Source: Viscum album
Lineage: Eukaryota > Streptophyta > Magnoliopsida > Santalales > Viscaceae
Direction: 5' to 3'
Assembly (NCBI GenBank): GCA_963277665.1
Contig: OY728128.1
Coordinates: forward strand, 1,868,940,988 to 1,869,004,987
Length of the DNA: 64,000 nt
Below the pieces are notes generated by a model. The model saw nothing but the letters and a program-made list of their open reading frames with translations. It did no database searches and was not told where the DNA came from. Below, piece by piece: positions 1 to 12,714 of this stretch (within the stretch, counting starts at the first letter, position 1; each line of letters starts with the position of its first letter). The position numbers were made by a program, and so were the translations under genes.

Positions 1-753
1 TAGAGGAATATAATTATTTTTTTATGTCACATAAAAGTGTTACGGTACATTTATAATATGTACCAATTTTTTTCAAGTGAAGAATACCCCATATTGCTTT
101 ATAGTAAGGGTATGTTGGTTTTTCTTCATGTTCCTTATTTTCAGAACTCAATTGTCTTCATAAATAAAAAATTCTCAATCAAAGTGATGAATACACATAT
201 TATCAAACAATATATTACCAGCCACAATGTACCTTAAAACGTAGCTCCCCATAATATCCATTAAATGCATCCCATGATTCTTGGGTTATCAGGTTTGCAA
301 ATATAATGGTGGGTGCGGGTTTATTTTCCCTTTATCATCTTTAAGATGATGTCTCGTTAGAATTTTGTGAAAACCTCTATGAATCATTCCAGTAAGAATT
401 AATACATATTTCTTGTGGGATTAATCTACTCTAAATTCACTCTATAGGGGATGATGAAGAGAAAATAATTGCTTCATTATTTTATTTTTTATTAAAATAA
501 AGAAATGATATCATGATGTTACTATAATCTCTTCCCATTTCAATGTATTAAGCATGTGAACAACATGCTTCCATGAATCTATAACAATCAGCATGCGTTG
601 CTGACTAATTATTCTAATGTAACTACTGAACATGCATTTATTGGGGTTAACCTACTCACCCCCTGCATTCTATCTGAACTTAAATTTTATGCCTTTGATT
701 TTCACCTTTATGATTTTTTATAACACCGTCAAACTATGCCACTCCTATTTTTT

Positions 754-3700
754 CTACACCATCGGTCCTTCGTCTCCTACCATTTCCTCAGATTCAACAT
801 CACCAATATGTTGTTTCCCTATAGTGGTAGAATTAGCATATGCAGAAGGTTGTTTTACTTCATCATTGGGAGTAGTAGCAGATTGAGAAACCTATTTTTT
901 CTCTGGAGCAGTTGCATCAGCATCAACAGATGGTCATTGTACCTCTACACTACGAGCAGTAGCAAGTTGAGAGACTAATTATTCTTTAGTATTGGGAGAA
1001 CCATCACCTGGATAAGTCATTATATGAAAAATTAGTTTAACATTTAATTTAGATTACATAAATGCAATATAAAACAGATAATAACATGAGGTAACATGAT
1101 GTATATTACAAAAAAAATGTAACCTGATTATTGAACTCCCTTTTTTTAAAGGCTGAAGGGATTTAACCCCTCTATCGACTATCCAAATCCCTTTATTATG
1201 GTCTCCTATGACATAAAAAATGTTTTTTACATTGGGACCTTTGGGAAATTTCTTTAACATCCCAATGATAGGTTCAACCTCAGTTTAATTTTCATCTGAT
1301 CCTTCAGTGGTTTTGGTCGATAACAGAACAATTTACCACTTTCAGTTTGCAGTTTATAGAATATAAAATACTTTTACTACTTGTGATGCCATTATAAATG
1401 GTTCTCCTTTGTAACCTTCCTTACTGAAATCCACTTTCATAAGTCCAAATTCATCTATTTTAACAACACTCATATCATCAACCCACTTAAATTGAAAAAT
1501 AGTCACATGGAATTTTGTATAATTCAACTACTATATTTGTTTGATGATTCCAAAGTATGAAATATTCATGTAAATTGGATTTCTACCCTTAGTAAAAGAA
1601 ACATACATCGCTTCATCCACAAGTGTAACTCCACTATTTTTCATGGTACTGCATTCATCATGTTCATTTGTATAGAATATATTACCATTAATTATAAAAC
1701 CATTTTAAGTTAATATATACACACTAGGTCCTCCGACTATCCATTAAAGTCATTCTGAAATTGAATCTAGATTTTCATCTATATCCTTAAAAATATGGTC
1801 TTAAACCATCCTATAAAATGTTGATTATGTGTATTTGATATCTATCATTCAGTCCTTGATGGATTCAAATGCATAAGGATTTATTTTTGGGTTTCAACAT
1901 ATGAGGAAACCACTAAACTGTTATGAAAAACAAAAATGTGGGCGTACTCTTGATCTGTAATATTGGTTGTGACAACATGTCTTCCAGAAATTCCTTCACC
2001 CACAAGACACCCAGTGTGATGAGATTTTGGTAGACCAATTATTTCCACACCAGATAGGTATTCATTATATAATTCAATGGCTTCCTCAACAAAATACCAC
2101 TTTATAATACAACCCTCTAGCCGACTTTGATTTTTAACATACCCTTTCAAAATATTTATAGATTGTTCAATGGGGTTTATTCATATATAGTGTACATGGC
2201 CACATAGTATAATATCTCTCACCAGGTGAACCATTATGGGAACCATTATATCAAAGAATGTTGGTGAGAAGAACACTTCCAAATCACATAATATGATAGA
2301 AATTTATTTTTCTATAGTCATCAATTTCGCCGAATCTATAACTTTGCAGCATATAGCTTTGAAGAAGAAACAAAGCTTGGTTAATGTATGACAAAAATTC
2401 TTTGGAAAAATGTAATTTAAATCTATAGTAATTAGATCTTTCATAAAAACATGATAGTCATGTGATTTCAGAACCTTTACCTTTAAATCAGTCATGGACA
2501 TAATATTCTTGATATTCGATGAATACCCCTCTAGAACCTTTATGTCATTCAAGAAGCTACAAAATTAATCTATCCTTTATGGAAAGTGTGTAAGCAGATG
2601 GAGGAAGAAAAGTTATATTTTCACCCTTTACTGGTGCCAACTCTTCTCATATTCCCTTTTCATCCATGTCCAACCTGGACTTAATACCATCCATTTTTTC
2701 GAGTGCATTTAGCAGCATGTCAATGGAACTATCACATACATTTTTTTAACATGCATAACATCAAGAAAATGAATAATGTATAGAAAATTATAGTACGGTA
2801 ATTCAAAAAAAACTAATCACTTTCTCCAACTAGTTTTCATATGATTTTTCAAAAATGGTTTACCCGAAGTAGTGTCCATATATTTTACTTTCTCAAATAG
2901 TTGATCACATGTTGGTAGAGATGGTGTTGTACGTTCTTCTGAACTTATGTCGAATGATGTCATCTAATATTGGTGATTATTTTGTTGGGTTAGAAATATA
3001 TAATTTCCAAGAAACATAGTATTCAATGAATGTTTCAACCTAATTTACTTTGTACCTTGTTCACAAAAGGGACACCCTTGAGTTCCTTTAATGTTATATC
3101 CTGAACATTTTCCATAAGCAGGAAATTCATTTATCATCTAGTAAAACATGGCTCTCAATGTGAAATATTCATATTTTTAAGCATTATACAACATAACACT
3201 TGAATCCCATAAAAATTTCAAATCATCAATCAATGGAGCCAAATAAACATAAATATCGTTACCCTATTGTTTAAATCTTGATATAAGCATTGATAACATG
3301 ATTTATTTTTATTTTATGTGTAACCATGGTGGAAAATTATAATTTACTAACAAAACCGACCATATAATGTGAGTGATTATTTGAAAACCAAAAGGATTCA
3401 CTTCATATGTAGATAATACAAGATGAAGGTTTCTTGTCTCATTTCCAAATTCAAGATACTCATGATCAATTTTATTCTACTGAGGAGTGTGTTGGATGAT
3501 GTAATTTCATATCTTTATTTATTGTATCTTCCTACCACGTTAATTAAACTATAGTATCCTCACTTCCATATAGGCGCCTAAACCTTGGAATTATTAGAAA
3601 GTACACATGACATTCATAGTACTAGATTAATATTTCTTGTGTTGAGAAGTACAACACTTTGGGAATTCTGTAAGTGATTTTTGGTCCTTTAAAAATAGTA

Positions 3701-4354
3701 TACAGTCAATTGGGAAGGTGTGTATTCTTTCAGAGACCATACTCATTGAGAGTAGCATTAGTTTTTTGTCATATTTTCAGCTTGGGGTATCATTATCTTC
3801 TGGGAGAATTTCATTCAAAAGACAAAATAGTTCCATAAAACTGGTTTCACTACATATATTACCTACTTTCAAATTATATAGCTTCAGTACATCTGAAAAT
3901 GATGTATATTTTGTGAAACCAACATAAAATGGAATCTTTTCATAACTCTTTAACTTATCAAAAAAATTGTACAATCACGAAGTTCATCTTTAACTATCCT
4001 TGTCATTTCTTCAATACGATCTTCATCATCATTCACATCTATAATCACATCCTTTATATGGTCTTCTTTATTGTACACACTTGTAATCATATCAGATGAT
4101 CCATAAAATTAATTGTTTTCCTAGCCACTAGCTACATTCTCTTTTTCACCATCTCTATTCCAATATTTATCACTTTGATATATTCCATGATAGATAAATT
4201 GTTTTTTCAACTCCTCTGGACTAATTAATCTTGAATAACAACATCATAAACATAGACAAAGGATTTGAGAAGGGTTATATGCATGATATTTTTCAAACAT
4301 GGTGAACTCTTCCACTCCAGCTTCATACTCTTTTTTCATATTATTGTCATCCAT
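754..4354 (-). pseudogene. TNP2-like CACTA transposase, degenerate
   Basis: CACTA transposases cut and join the element ends in the nucleus. The start is ATG at 4354 (MDDNNMKKEYEAGVEEF). A transposon-associated domain follows at 4354-4140, with the cysteine block LCLCL*CC broken by a stop, then SPEELKKQFIYHGIY. At 3974-3777 comes a block with SDVLKLYNLKVGNICSE and LLNEILPEDN. The TNP2 core (Transposase_21) lies about 3460-3050 and contains NYNFPPWLHIK, GNDIYVYLAPLIDDLKFLW and FPAYGKCSGYNIKGTQGCPF. The DUF4218-like part (2552-2304) holds LKSHDYHVFMKDL and ICCKVIDSAK, and the DUF4216-like part (2150-1881) opens MKGYVKNQSRLEGCI. The tail (1020-754) ends in TAG and has a degenerate 28-residue duplication around VSQLATA / VSQSATT. 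Stops and frameshifts interrupt all of it. Family assignment is firm; exact exon limits are not. Confidence 0.88.
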
Positions 4355-4376
4355 CTTTTATTTATTCATATTCATC

Positions 4377-6635
4377 CTATTTGATTTTGTAATATTAATA
4401 TTTACCAAAATAAATACACAAAAAAGGTCTTTTAAATAAGGGGAACTCAATATTTGAATGATAGTTATTATTTAACTTTTTTTTTTGAGACTCATCCCCT
4501 TAGAATATAACACCAAACCAAAAAGAACATGTAATTATATAGGACTCCCCTAATTTAAAACTTATAGGTGATGTTGGATGCAAAGTAGCTTTAGGAGTTT
4601 TAATGGGGTTAAACATTAATTCAAATTTTACAGGATTGAGTTTGTGATGGATATCTTATGGGTTGGATAGAGATAGTGACATTACCTTTTCATGGTGTTA
4701 TTGTCAATATACTTGTATTCCCTATATAATGTAATGGTTTCCCAAATTCTATAAAACTATAAAATTAAATTATTATAGAAAAAATACATTTCAGATATCC
4801 TTTGAAAACTATTTATAAAATCACACTTGAAATCCAATTAAAAAACCGACCATTTACACAAATTATTCTTTAAAATAACACACCTTTTTTAAAATAAACC
4901 AATTAGTTCCAAGCACTATTTAACAAAACCAAAATTCCTTTTTTTAAGAATTCAAGTAAACTTCATGACCTAATAGTCTTAATCATTTAAAATGAGTGAT
5001 AACCCTTTCTATTTTACAAATTTTCATTTAAAACATCACACGCCCATTGTTAAAATGAAACCAATATTAAATACTCTTTTAAAACATGCACATCCCTTTA
5101 TGAAAGCCAGTCATGTGAGTTGATAAATGCTTGGAATGAAACCTAAGTCCATGCCAAGTGTTTAAATCATTTTAAACCTATTTCAAACCAAAAAAGGGTA
5201 TGTTGACCACATATAATTTTCTAAGAAATGTTTCAAAACACTTGAATCATTTTAAAAGATCAACTTAGGCATTTTCACAAAGACATAATTCCCAAGAGAG
5301 GTACTTTATAAAAGATACATGAATCAAAAATAACCAACATTTTATAAAATATAATGTGATAAAATGTTTACACATGATTCAAAATATAAAGGTAAGCCAA
5401 AAATAAATTTATTTTCAAGATAATCACTTTATGGTAAATATCTTAAAATAAATCAAAATGAATATTGTCTCTTTATGCCCTGTGGTGACCTCTACATCCC
5501 ATTATCAGTATGTATTTAACAAGAAACTATAGAAGACCACTATAAAAGTGTGACCATTTCCTTTTACCTGTATCATAAAAATATAAGTCTATATACACAC
5601 TAATGTGTATATGTATGGTGTGATCAAAGATCCTAGTTGGATATTGTCAAAGACTGTATACCATTCATTTTTTTCAACAAACCAAAAAATTCTAGTTTTA
5701 GGGAAAATAATGAAAATAATTTTATTACATAGGGTTGAGTAAATAAAACTAACAAAAAAATTATTTTTCTTTAAAAGAAAATAATATTTACCAAGATAAA
5801 ACCATAAAATAAAATAATAATAAAATATCAGTCATCAACTATTAAGGGGTACCCAGAAAAGGCCTAAGGAGATAATATAAGTTGAAAAATTAAGATAATC
5901 ATCATACTAGAATATTGTTTCAATACAAATTCAACACAATCAACTCAACGTTAATGGCCGCATCAAGAGGGAAATTCCAGTAGCTGGTGCAAGACCTAAG
6001 ATAGGGGTACTATAAATTTGTGGCCATAATATTATAAGTTATGTCTCTAGAATTCCCACATCTCTACTTAAATATTACCATGATGTTTTTCTAAAGTCCC
6101 AACACTAATAATTGAAGAAAACATTTATAAGACTAACATGTCAACATAATATAACATCCATTGAAGCATCCACTTACACATCAACACCCATAATTAAACA
6201 TGATAAAAGTACAAATATATATTAGAAATAAATAAGTGAATGAAAAATACGATGTAAGTAAAATAATGAAATTTTTAATTCAATCAAAACAAGTCATTAT
6301 GTTTTAAAAAGAAATTAATCTATGATTTTTTTTAAATTCGTTAATAAATCATACCATATATATAAGTCCAATTATTTTCCAATGAATTTAAAATAATTAA
6401 CCACCTGAGGCTATATCAAATAGATAAAAGAGTATAGAACCGCCAATATTGGACAAGTTGAATAAAAACACTTCCTTCAATTAAAGGTATATAAGGATTA
6501 ATAGGGAATCCATACACCCTAGACACCAAAAACTCCATGTTTTAGAATATAATTAACCATTTATTTGAATTCCATGGCTATTTAGAGATATAGAAACAAT
6601 AAAGAGGAAATAATAAGGTTCAAATAAGAACATAC
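4377..6635 (-). other. Probable intron in CACTA transposase leader
   Basis: On the minus strand the GC-rich leader ends CTGAG|GTATGT (donor at 6635), and just before the transposase ATG there is a plausible acceptor CAAATAG|GATG at 4377. No coding similarity is visible in between, and the stretch is AT-rich as plant introns are. A first intron between a non-coding leader exon and the TNP2 frame is an inference from these two splice-like sites. Confidence 0.5.
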
Positions 6636-6850
6636 CTCAGACTTGACGGTCTAACGGTAGTAGTGGGGTCTGACGGTGGAGGAGTCGGGGTTGGCGGCGG
6701 CGGTGGCGTACGCATCGATGGTGGTGGCAGTAGCACTGGAGGGAGCGGAGGCAGGAGGCAGTGGTGATAGGATGAAGTGGTGGCAAGATGAAGGGGCAAT
6801 AGAGGTTTGATTCTACGAGAGCTTGATCACGAGCAACGGTAGGGTACTGA
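6636..6850 (-). other. GC-rich leader exon (5' UTR) of the CACTA transposase
   Basis: This is one of the very few GC-rich stretches in the window. On the minus strand it reads as C-rich trinucleotides (CCACCGCCGCCGCC) with several CpGs still present, and ends in a good splice donor at 6636/6635. It lies between the subterminal repeats and the transposase frame. Its position fits the first transcribed exon. It may code for a short proline/alanine/threonine-rich stretch, but no protein family was recognised. Confidence 0.5.
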
Positions 6851-6880
6851 TATGGTTTCTTTTATAATAAAACAAAAGGA

Positions 6881-6985
6881 TTTTATCAGCGCTTGTTGGA
6901 AAGTGCTAATAAAGGTATGTTTTATCAGCACTAAGAAAACCTGCCTTTATCAGTGCTGTTTTAGCATAGATAAAGATCTAATGTT
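6881..6985. repeat. CACTA subterminal repeats, inner cluster
   Basis: There are three copies of TTTATCAGNGCT or TTTATCAGCACT, some paired with an inverted half (AGTGCTAATAAAGG, AGCATAGATAAAG) to make imperfect hairpins. Repeats of this kind near CACTA ends are known binding sites for the element's second protein. The cluster repeats the vocabulary found at 9226-9341. Confidence 0.75.
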
Positions 6986-6989
6986 AATA

Positions 6990-9225
6990 AATATATATTT
7001 ATTTAAATAATTTCAATATTATAATAAATATATTTATTATATTTTTAATTATATATATTAAATGTATTAATTATATATATTTATATAATTATAAATATAA
7101 TATAAATTTTTATTATAAATATAAATATATAAATTTAAAGTTATAATTATAAATAAATATATATTTATTAAAATAATTATAATATTATAATAAATATCTA
7201 TATTATATTTATAATTATATAAATATATATAATTAATAGATTTATTATAATTTTATAATTATTTTAATATATATATTTATTTATTTATTTATTTTTAATT
7301 ATACGTATAAATAAATATATATTATTTAAATAATTTTAAAATTATAACAAATATCTATGTTATATTTATAATTATATAAATATATATAATTAATATATTT
7401 ATTATGAATTTATAATAAATATTTATATATTTATATATTTATTAATATATATATATATTTATTTATTTATTTATAATTATAAGTATAAATATTTGTGCAT
7501 TGTGTGCTTATTTAAATGTAATTGTACCCCCAAGCACCAAATATAATATATTCATTAATATATATAAATATATATTTAAAAAATTATAATAGATGTAATT
7601 ATTGTAATTTTATAATTATTTAAATATATATATATATAGTTATAATTATAAGTAAATATATTTAATATGTATTTATATATAATTAAAATTTTATAATTAT
7701 AAATATACTAAATATATTTATTATAATTTTATAATTATTTATGAGAACATAATAGGTTCATGGGTATAACATGAATCATATACCTAAGTATACATATAAT
7801 TACAAATATATATATATATATTCATTAATTTATATAAATATAAATACTTATAAAATTATAAAAATGTATAATTATAGCTATATATAAATTTATATTTATT
7901 TAAATAATTGTAAAATTATAAATTTAATTATATATATTTATTATAATTTAATATTTATTTAAATAAATGTATATTTATTTATACTTATAACTATAAATAC
8001 ATAGTTATTTATTTAAATAATTATAAAATTATAATTAATATATTTATTATTATTTCATAAGTATTTAAATAAATATATATTTATTTATATTTATGACTAT
8101 AAATAAATATATATCTATTTATAATTATAATTATAAATATAATAAGTATATTTATTGTAATTTAATAATTATTTACATATATATATTATTTATAGTTATA
8201 ATTATAAATATTTGTATATATGTATAAATATTTGTATATATTTATAAATATGTTAATATAATTATATATCTTTATAAAATTATAATTGGTATAAATATAT
8301 TTATTATAATTTTATAATTATTTAAATATATATAAGTCTATTTATTTATATTTATAATTATAAATAAATATATTTATAAATATTGATATATATGTGTATA
8401 TTAATATATGAATATATATTTTTATAACATTATAATAAATGTATTTATTGTAATTTTATAATTATTTAAATATATATATATATATAGTTATAATAATAAT
8501 TATAAATAAATAAATTTAAAAAGTATTTCTATATAATTAAAAATTTATAATTAAAAATTTATTAAATATATTTATTATTTAAATTAATTTATATAAATTT
8601 TATAATTATTTATGAGAACTTCATAAATTCATAGGTAGAACCTGAATGAATCATACAGGTGTCAATTTATAAATGAACATCCATAATGATGAATAAATAA
8701 CATATGCTTGTGTGTATCATCGTAATATAGGTAATCTTAGCATTTAGAACATAACTCACAATCATTTCCACAAAAAAACTCTATGATCATATAGGATCAA
8801 TTATACTCACACAACAATATATAAATATAAATAATGACAATCAATATCATCATTAACTTTTGATGTGTATATATATATTCATTAAATTCGTATTTATTTA
8901 AATATTTATTTATTTATTTTTAATTATAATTGTAAAAAATATATTTAAAAAGTATTTATATATAATTATAAATATAATAAATATATTTATCATTTAAGAA
9001 AAATTATTATAATTTTATAATTATTTAAATATTTATCTATTCTTTTATAAACTAACAAATACTTTTTTAAACATCATATATATATTAATTATTAAAATAT
9101 ATATTATAATATATCAAATTTATATTAATTGTAAACATGTGTTTTTTAATTAATATATATGAATAAACATTGTTTTTTAATATAAATATAATAATTTTAT
9201 ATAAATTAATAATATTTTTTTAAAC
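6990..9225. repeat. AT-only low-complexity block inside CACTA element
   Basis: About 2.2 kb made almost wholly of TATAAATAT, AATTATAA and TTTATTTA words, with many imperfect internal repeats. A few short islands with G and C occur (about 7490-7530, 7740-7790, 8610-8860). No open frame or gene family is visible. It separates the two clusters of subterminal repeats. It is probably an expanded microsatellite-like filler, although an old insertion cannot be excluded. Confidence 0.8.
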
Positions 9226-9341
9226 CCTTTTATCAGTTCTAAAATTAGTTCTGATAAATCTATCTTTTATTAGTGCTTGTTTTAGCACTGATAAAAGTAG
9301 CCTTTATCATCACTTTCTACTTAGTGCTGATAAAAGTTGGT
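9226..9341. repeat. CACTA subterminal repeats, terminal cluster
   Basis: On the minus strand the element end carries TTTATCAGCACTAAG, then TTTATCAGTGCT-AAAACA-AGCACTAATAAA and TTTATCAGAACT...AGAACTGATAAA. The pairs are near-palindromes centred 5-7 bp apart. Position 30-140 bp from the terminus is normal for CACTA subterminal repeats. Confidence 0.8.
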
Positions 9342-9369
9342 TCATCCTTTGCCTGGATCTATGGTAGTG
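9340..9369 (-). repeat. CACTA terminal sequence (5' TIR)
   Basis: The minus strand starts CACTACCATAGATCC at 9369. The outer CACTAC is the hallmark of the superfamily. The partner inverted repeat lies outside the window. Confidence 0.8.
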
Positions 9370-11731
9370 ATTTTTAACACCTAAATAATTAATTTAAACA
9401 AAGAATTATGAGTAAAAGGATACAAATAAGATATGAATAATTTATATCCAACATGCTATATATAAATAAGAATATGATATATATTAATAATAAATATTAA
9501 TTTATTATATGGGATGTTGTAACTAGTTTGACCAAGTGGGAATCCAAGCGAAGGGCTTATGTTACAATAATAATTTTAATTGAGATTATTTATGCTTAAT
9601 TATTCCTTGAGATAATTATATTCTCTTTATCTCTTAAAAATATATATTTTTTATCCTCTATTTATATCTACGTTTTAAAATTATTCTTTCCATTTTTTTC
9701 CTTTGTTACTCAAAAATTTGGAAATAAATTTTTTATGAAAACCCAACCTTATTTCACCTTTTTAGTTGGGAATATTTTTCCTATGTGTCTATATTATTTA
9801 TTTTTATTCAAGAATGGTATTATCCATTCATCAATGATTTATTAATGTTAAATATCTTTAATATTGACTTTCCATTGAAAAACATTAATAGAATCGTTTC
9901 ATCATTTTCTGTACAAGTCAATTTTGTTTCTATTTACAATTATATAAAAGGAATGATTTTTTAACATTTACTCATTGACATTAGTTTCCTGAAATCATAC
10001 CCATTATTCATTATGAAGTTTAATTTACAATTATATATATATTTATTTAATAAAATATTAATCCCATTGTAATTGAAATGACTAATTTTTTAAGGTTACT
10101 AAAACAGAAGGGATATTATTTTTTCAAATTCTTTATAAAAGGAAATTAATTTTATTTTTGAATATTTCTATCTCCCACTCTAGATTTTCATACATGATAA
10201 TATTTTAATTTCAATATTCCATAATTATACATTATTTTACAAATAATTTTCTAAATATATCATTGAATCCTTTTGAAAAAAATAATGTTATTTATAACTT
10301 TATTTTCTAGACAAAATTATAAATGTTTTGAAAAAAATTATTTTAAAATGTTTCTTCCATTTTCACCTATATTTCTCAAATGACAGTTGTTCACTTCAAA
10401 ATCATCATATTCGATGAATTGATGGTATTCCTTTATCTATTACCACTTTATTTTTTATACGTCATCTTATTCACAATGAATATTCTTATTTCCATGATGT
10501 TATGTTATCTATCAGTCTCAATTATTCTTTTGACATTATATTGATATTATTTTATATCATGTATATATTTATCAATTCAGTGTTATATTAACCATATACC
10601 ATTACTAAATGTGTTAATAATTGATGGATATTTATAATCGGTATTCTGTTAATTGAAGAATATTGATATTCTATAATTTTTATTCAATAAAAATATATAT
10701 TTTCTATGATGGGTCATTGATTTCGTATTGTATTAATTATTCAATATAAGAGGAATGCATTAGACATGATTTATTGGTAGGTGGGGCTTGTAAATATATA
10801 TCCTCTCAATTCATTAGTAGGTCTTATGAGACAACTAGTTTGTCATGAATTATATATTATTTGGTTATTTTCTGTATTGCTAATTTAATTATAGAAAGAG
10901 CGTTGATTGAGACTTTGATGATAGATTTTAAATGTATGGCATTATGAATTCCATTATTGAGATATCAATCATTATTTTCCATGTGATTACTACATTATTA
11001 TTATCCATGTTAAAATTTAATTCTTATATTATTGATTAAATGTCATGTGTATTGGTCATTCACACTAAAATATTATTTATTCCTTATATATTCATGATAG
11101 ATTCCACCATATTATTTCCCTTACTAAGAATCTAATGCCACCCTTTCTTATGTTTCCAATTCCCCAAATTTTACAGAATAATACAAATGATATATCAATA
11201 ATGGTATCATTTGTGCATAATTTTTTTGGGAGATTTTGCAGACAAAATATAGAATAAGAAAACCTAGGTATAGAGGAAACAATTTTCATTGGGAGAGAAG
11301 GATATGGGTTTTTGTTAGGTATTTATTTTTCTAATTCTCTAAATCTCGAAACCTAAAAAGGTATTCAGTATATTAGTGATTAAAAAATTTAATTGATATT
11401 GTAATTATTGAAGGTCATAATTAGGACATTAGAGTTTGAATCAAAGTTAATATGAAAATATTATATTCATGGAATTGGATCAAGGTATACAAGTATCGGC
11501 TATTACATCTCATAAATTTTAAATCTATTCTATGTATGACAACATAAGATTTATTTTTCATTTATATTATACTTGATTTGTAATTAATGTTATTATATTA
11601 GATATTGTTATTGAATATAGTTTATACATTTCATGTTTTGGAGTTATGATGAATTGGATTCTCAATTGAGTAAAGTCTCTCTAGGGAGAGGGACTTTTGG
11701 TTGGACAACACATTTCCCTGGAGATTTATTT
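9370..11731 (+). mobile_element. Degenerate chromovirus LTR-like segment
   Basis: The segment starts near TTTTAACACCTAAA (9372-9384), a decayed form of the TGTAACACCC start seen in other LTRs here. It has TATAAAAGG at 9943-9951, and at 10780-10835 the conserved block GGTGGGGCTTG...CCTCTCAAT...TAGGTCTTATGAGACAA that also occurs in the 20063-23375 and 28391-31677 LTRs. It contains no coding remains. It looks like a solo or truncated LTR, and the CACTA element inserted at its left edge. The small frame at 11092-11289 is not conserved. Confidence 0.55.
9943..9951 (+). promoter_or_regulatory. TATA box of LTR-like segment
   Basis: TATAAAAGG stands about 570 bp into the LTR-like segment. The same word, or a close variant, occurs in most chromovirus LTRs of the window. 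Confidence 0.4.
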
Positions 11732-12705
11732 TAACACCCCATGATTTTTGTATGCATTTTCATTTAAATTAAAAATGTGTGTTCAATATATTTTAATGCA
11801 CACAACTCTGATGTAATAAAACAAAATATATTTTATTAAAATGAAAAATAATAATTAACACAATATGAGAATTAAATATTAAAATAATTAAGAAAGCTAC
11901 AGAAGGTATAAAACAAATAGTAAATAAAAATATAATAATTAATTAAAATAAATTATTGTAAAAATATTTATTTTTATTGGTTGCATGTTATTATTATTAT
12001 CATAATTTTATGTGTTTATAGAATTAAAATAAATTTTATAATACTAATTGATTTATAAAATTTAATGTTAACAAGTTAAAACATTATTAGAATGTGATTA
12101 AAATAATTTAAAAAAATACATTTCTAAAATTAAAATTTTAATTTGTTATGCATTTTTATTGTAAAAAAATTAAATATATTATGATTAAATTTTGATTTTA
12201 ATAAAATATATTTTCTATATTTGTAAAAAAAATTATTAATACTCATGTAATGATTAGTAATTTATATGGAGTGAGAATAAGAAAATATAATGTTTAAAAT
12301 TTTATTTTTCTACATAAAAAGTTTTATATTATATTATATTTTTTCATTAAAAATTAGAATTTCATATTGTTAGAAATTTAATTTGATTGAAGGGAGTCCA
12401 AATTTGGTATCATTATTTAAAAAATAGGTAATATGTTTTATCTTATGTTTTTAGTGAAAAAATAATTATTATAGTAAATGTTTAAATAATGTAAAAATTA
12501 GGGTAAAATTTGGTAAATTAATATTTTTCAATGTTTTCATAATTAAGATGATATTTTGAAATTATAGAATTATTTAGATAGTTTTTGGAGTCAATATTAT
12601 AATTATAAACAACATTTCCTTACCTAATATACCTAAATTCTATGTGATTCCATTTTTTCCCTTTACCTAACTCACGTTTCCAATGAAATGTCCCATATTT
12701 TCACC

Positions 12706-12714
12706 TATAAAAGG
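12706..12714 (+). promoter_or_regulatory. TATA box of LTR-like segment
   Basis: TATAAAAGG is followed by a C-rich leader (TTCTCCCTTACACCACTC). Spacing from the LTR start is similar to that in the 34027-37798 LTR. Confidence 0.45.

Larger units (their letters stand above)
1..9369 (-). mobile_element. CACTA (En/Spm) DNA transposon, 3' end outside window
   Basis: Read on the minus strand, the element begins at 9369 with CACTACCATAGATCC, the typical CACTA terminus. It is followed by palindromic subterminal repeats, an AT-only block, a GC-rich leader exon and a TNP2-type transposase pseudogene. The opposite terminus, which should read ...GTAGTG on the minus strand (CACTAC on plus), is not seen, so the element runs off the left edge. 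The three bases outside the terminus, ATT at 9370-9372, would be one copy of the 3-bp target duplication. Bases 1-753 belong to its 3' non-coding part; I see no conserved coding there. The element is dead: the transposase has stops in every domain. It sits right at the start of an LTR-like segment. Confidence 0.85.

Noticed and set aside
1054..1260. Separate small gene between transposase domains (68-residue minus frame)
   Set aside because: It falls within the span of the transposase pseudogene and is best read as one of its broken segments.
6990..9225. AT-only block as a replication origin, matrix attachment region or organellar insert
   Set aside because: Composition alone is not evidence. 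It lies inside a CACTA element and shows no organellar gene.
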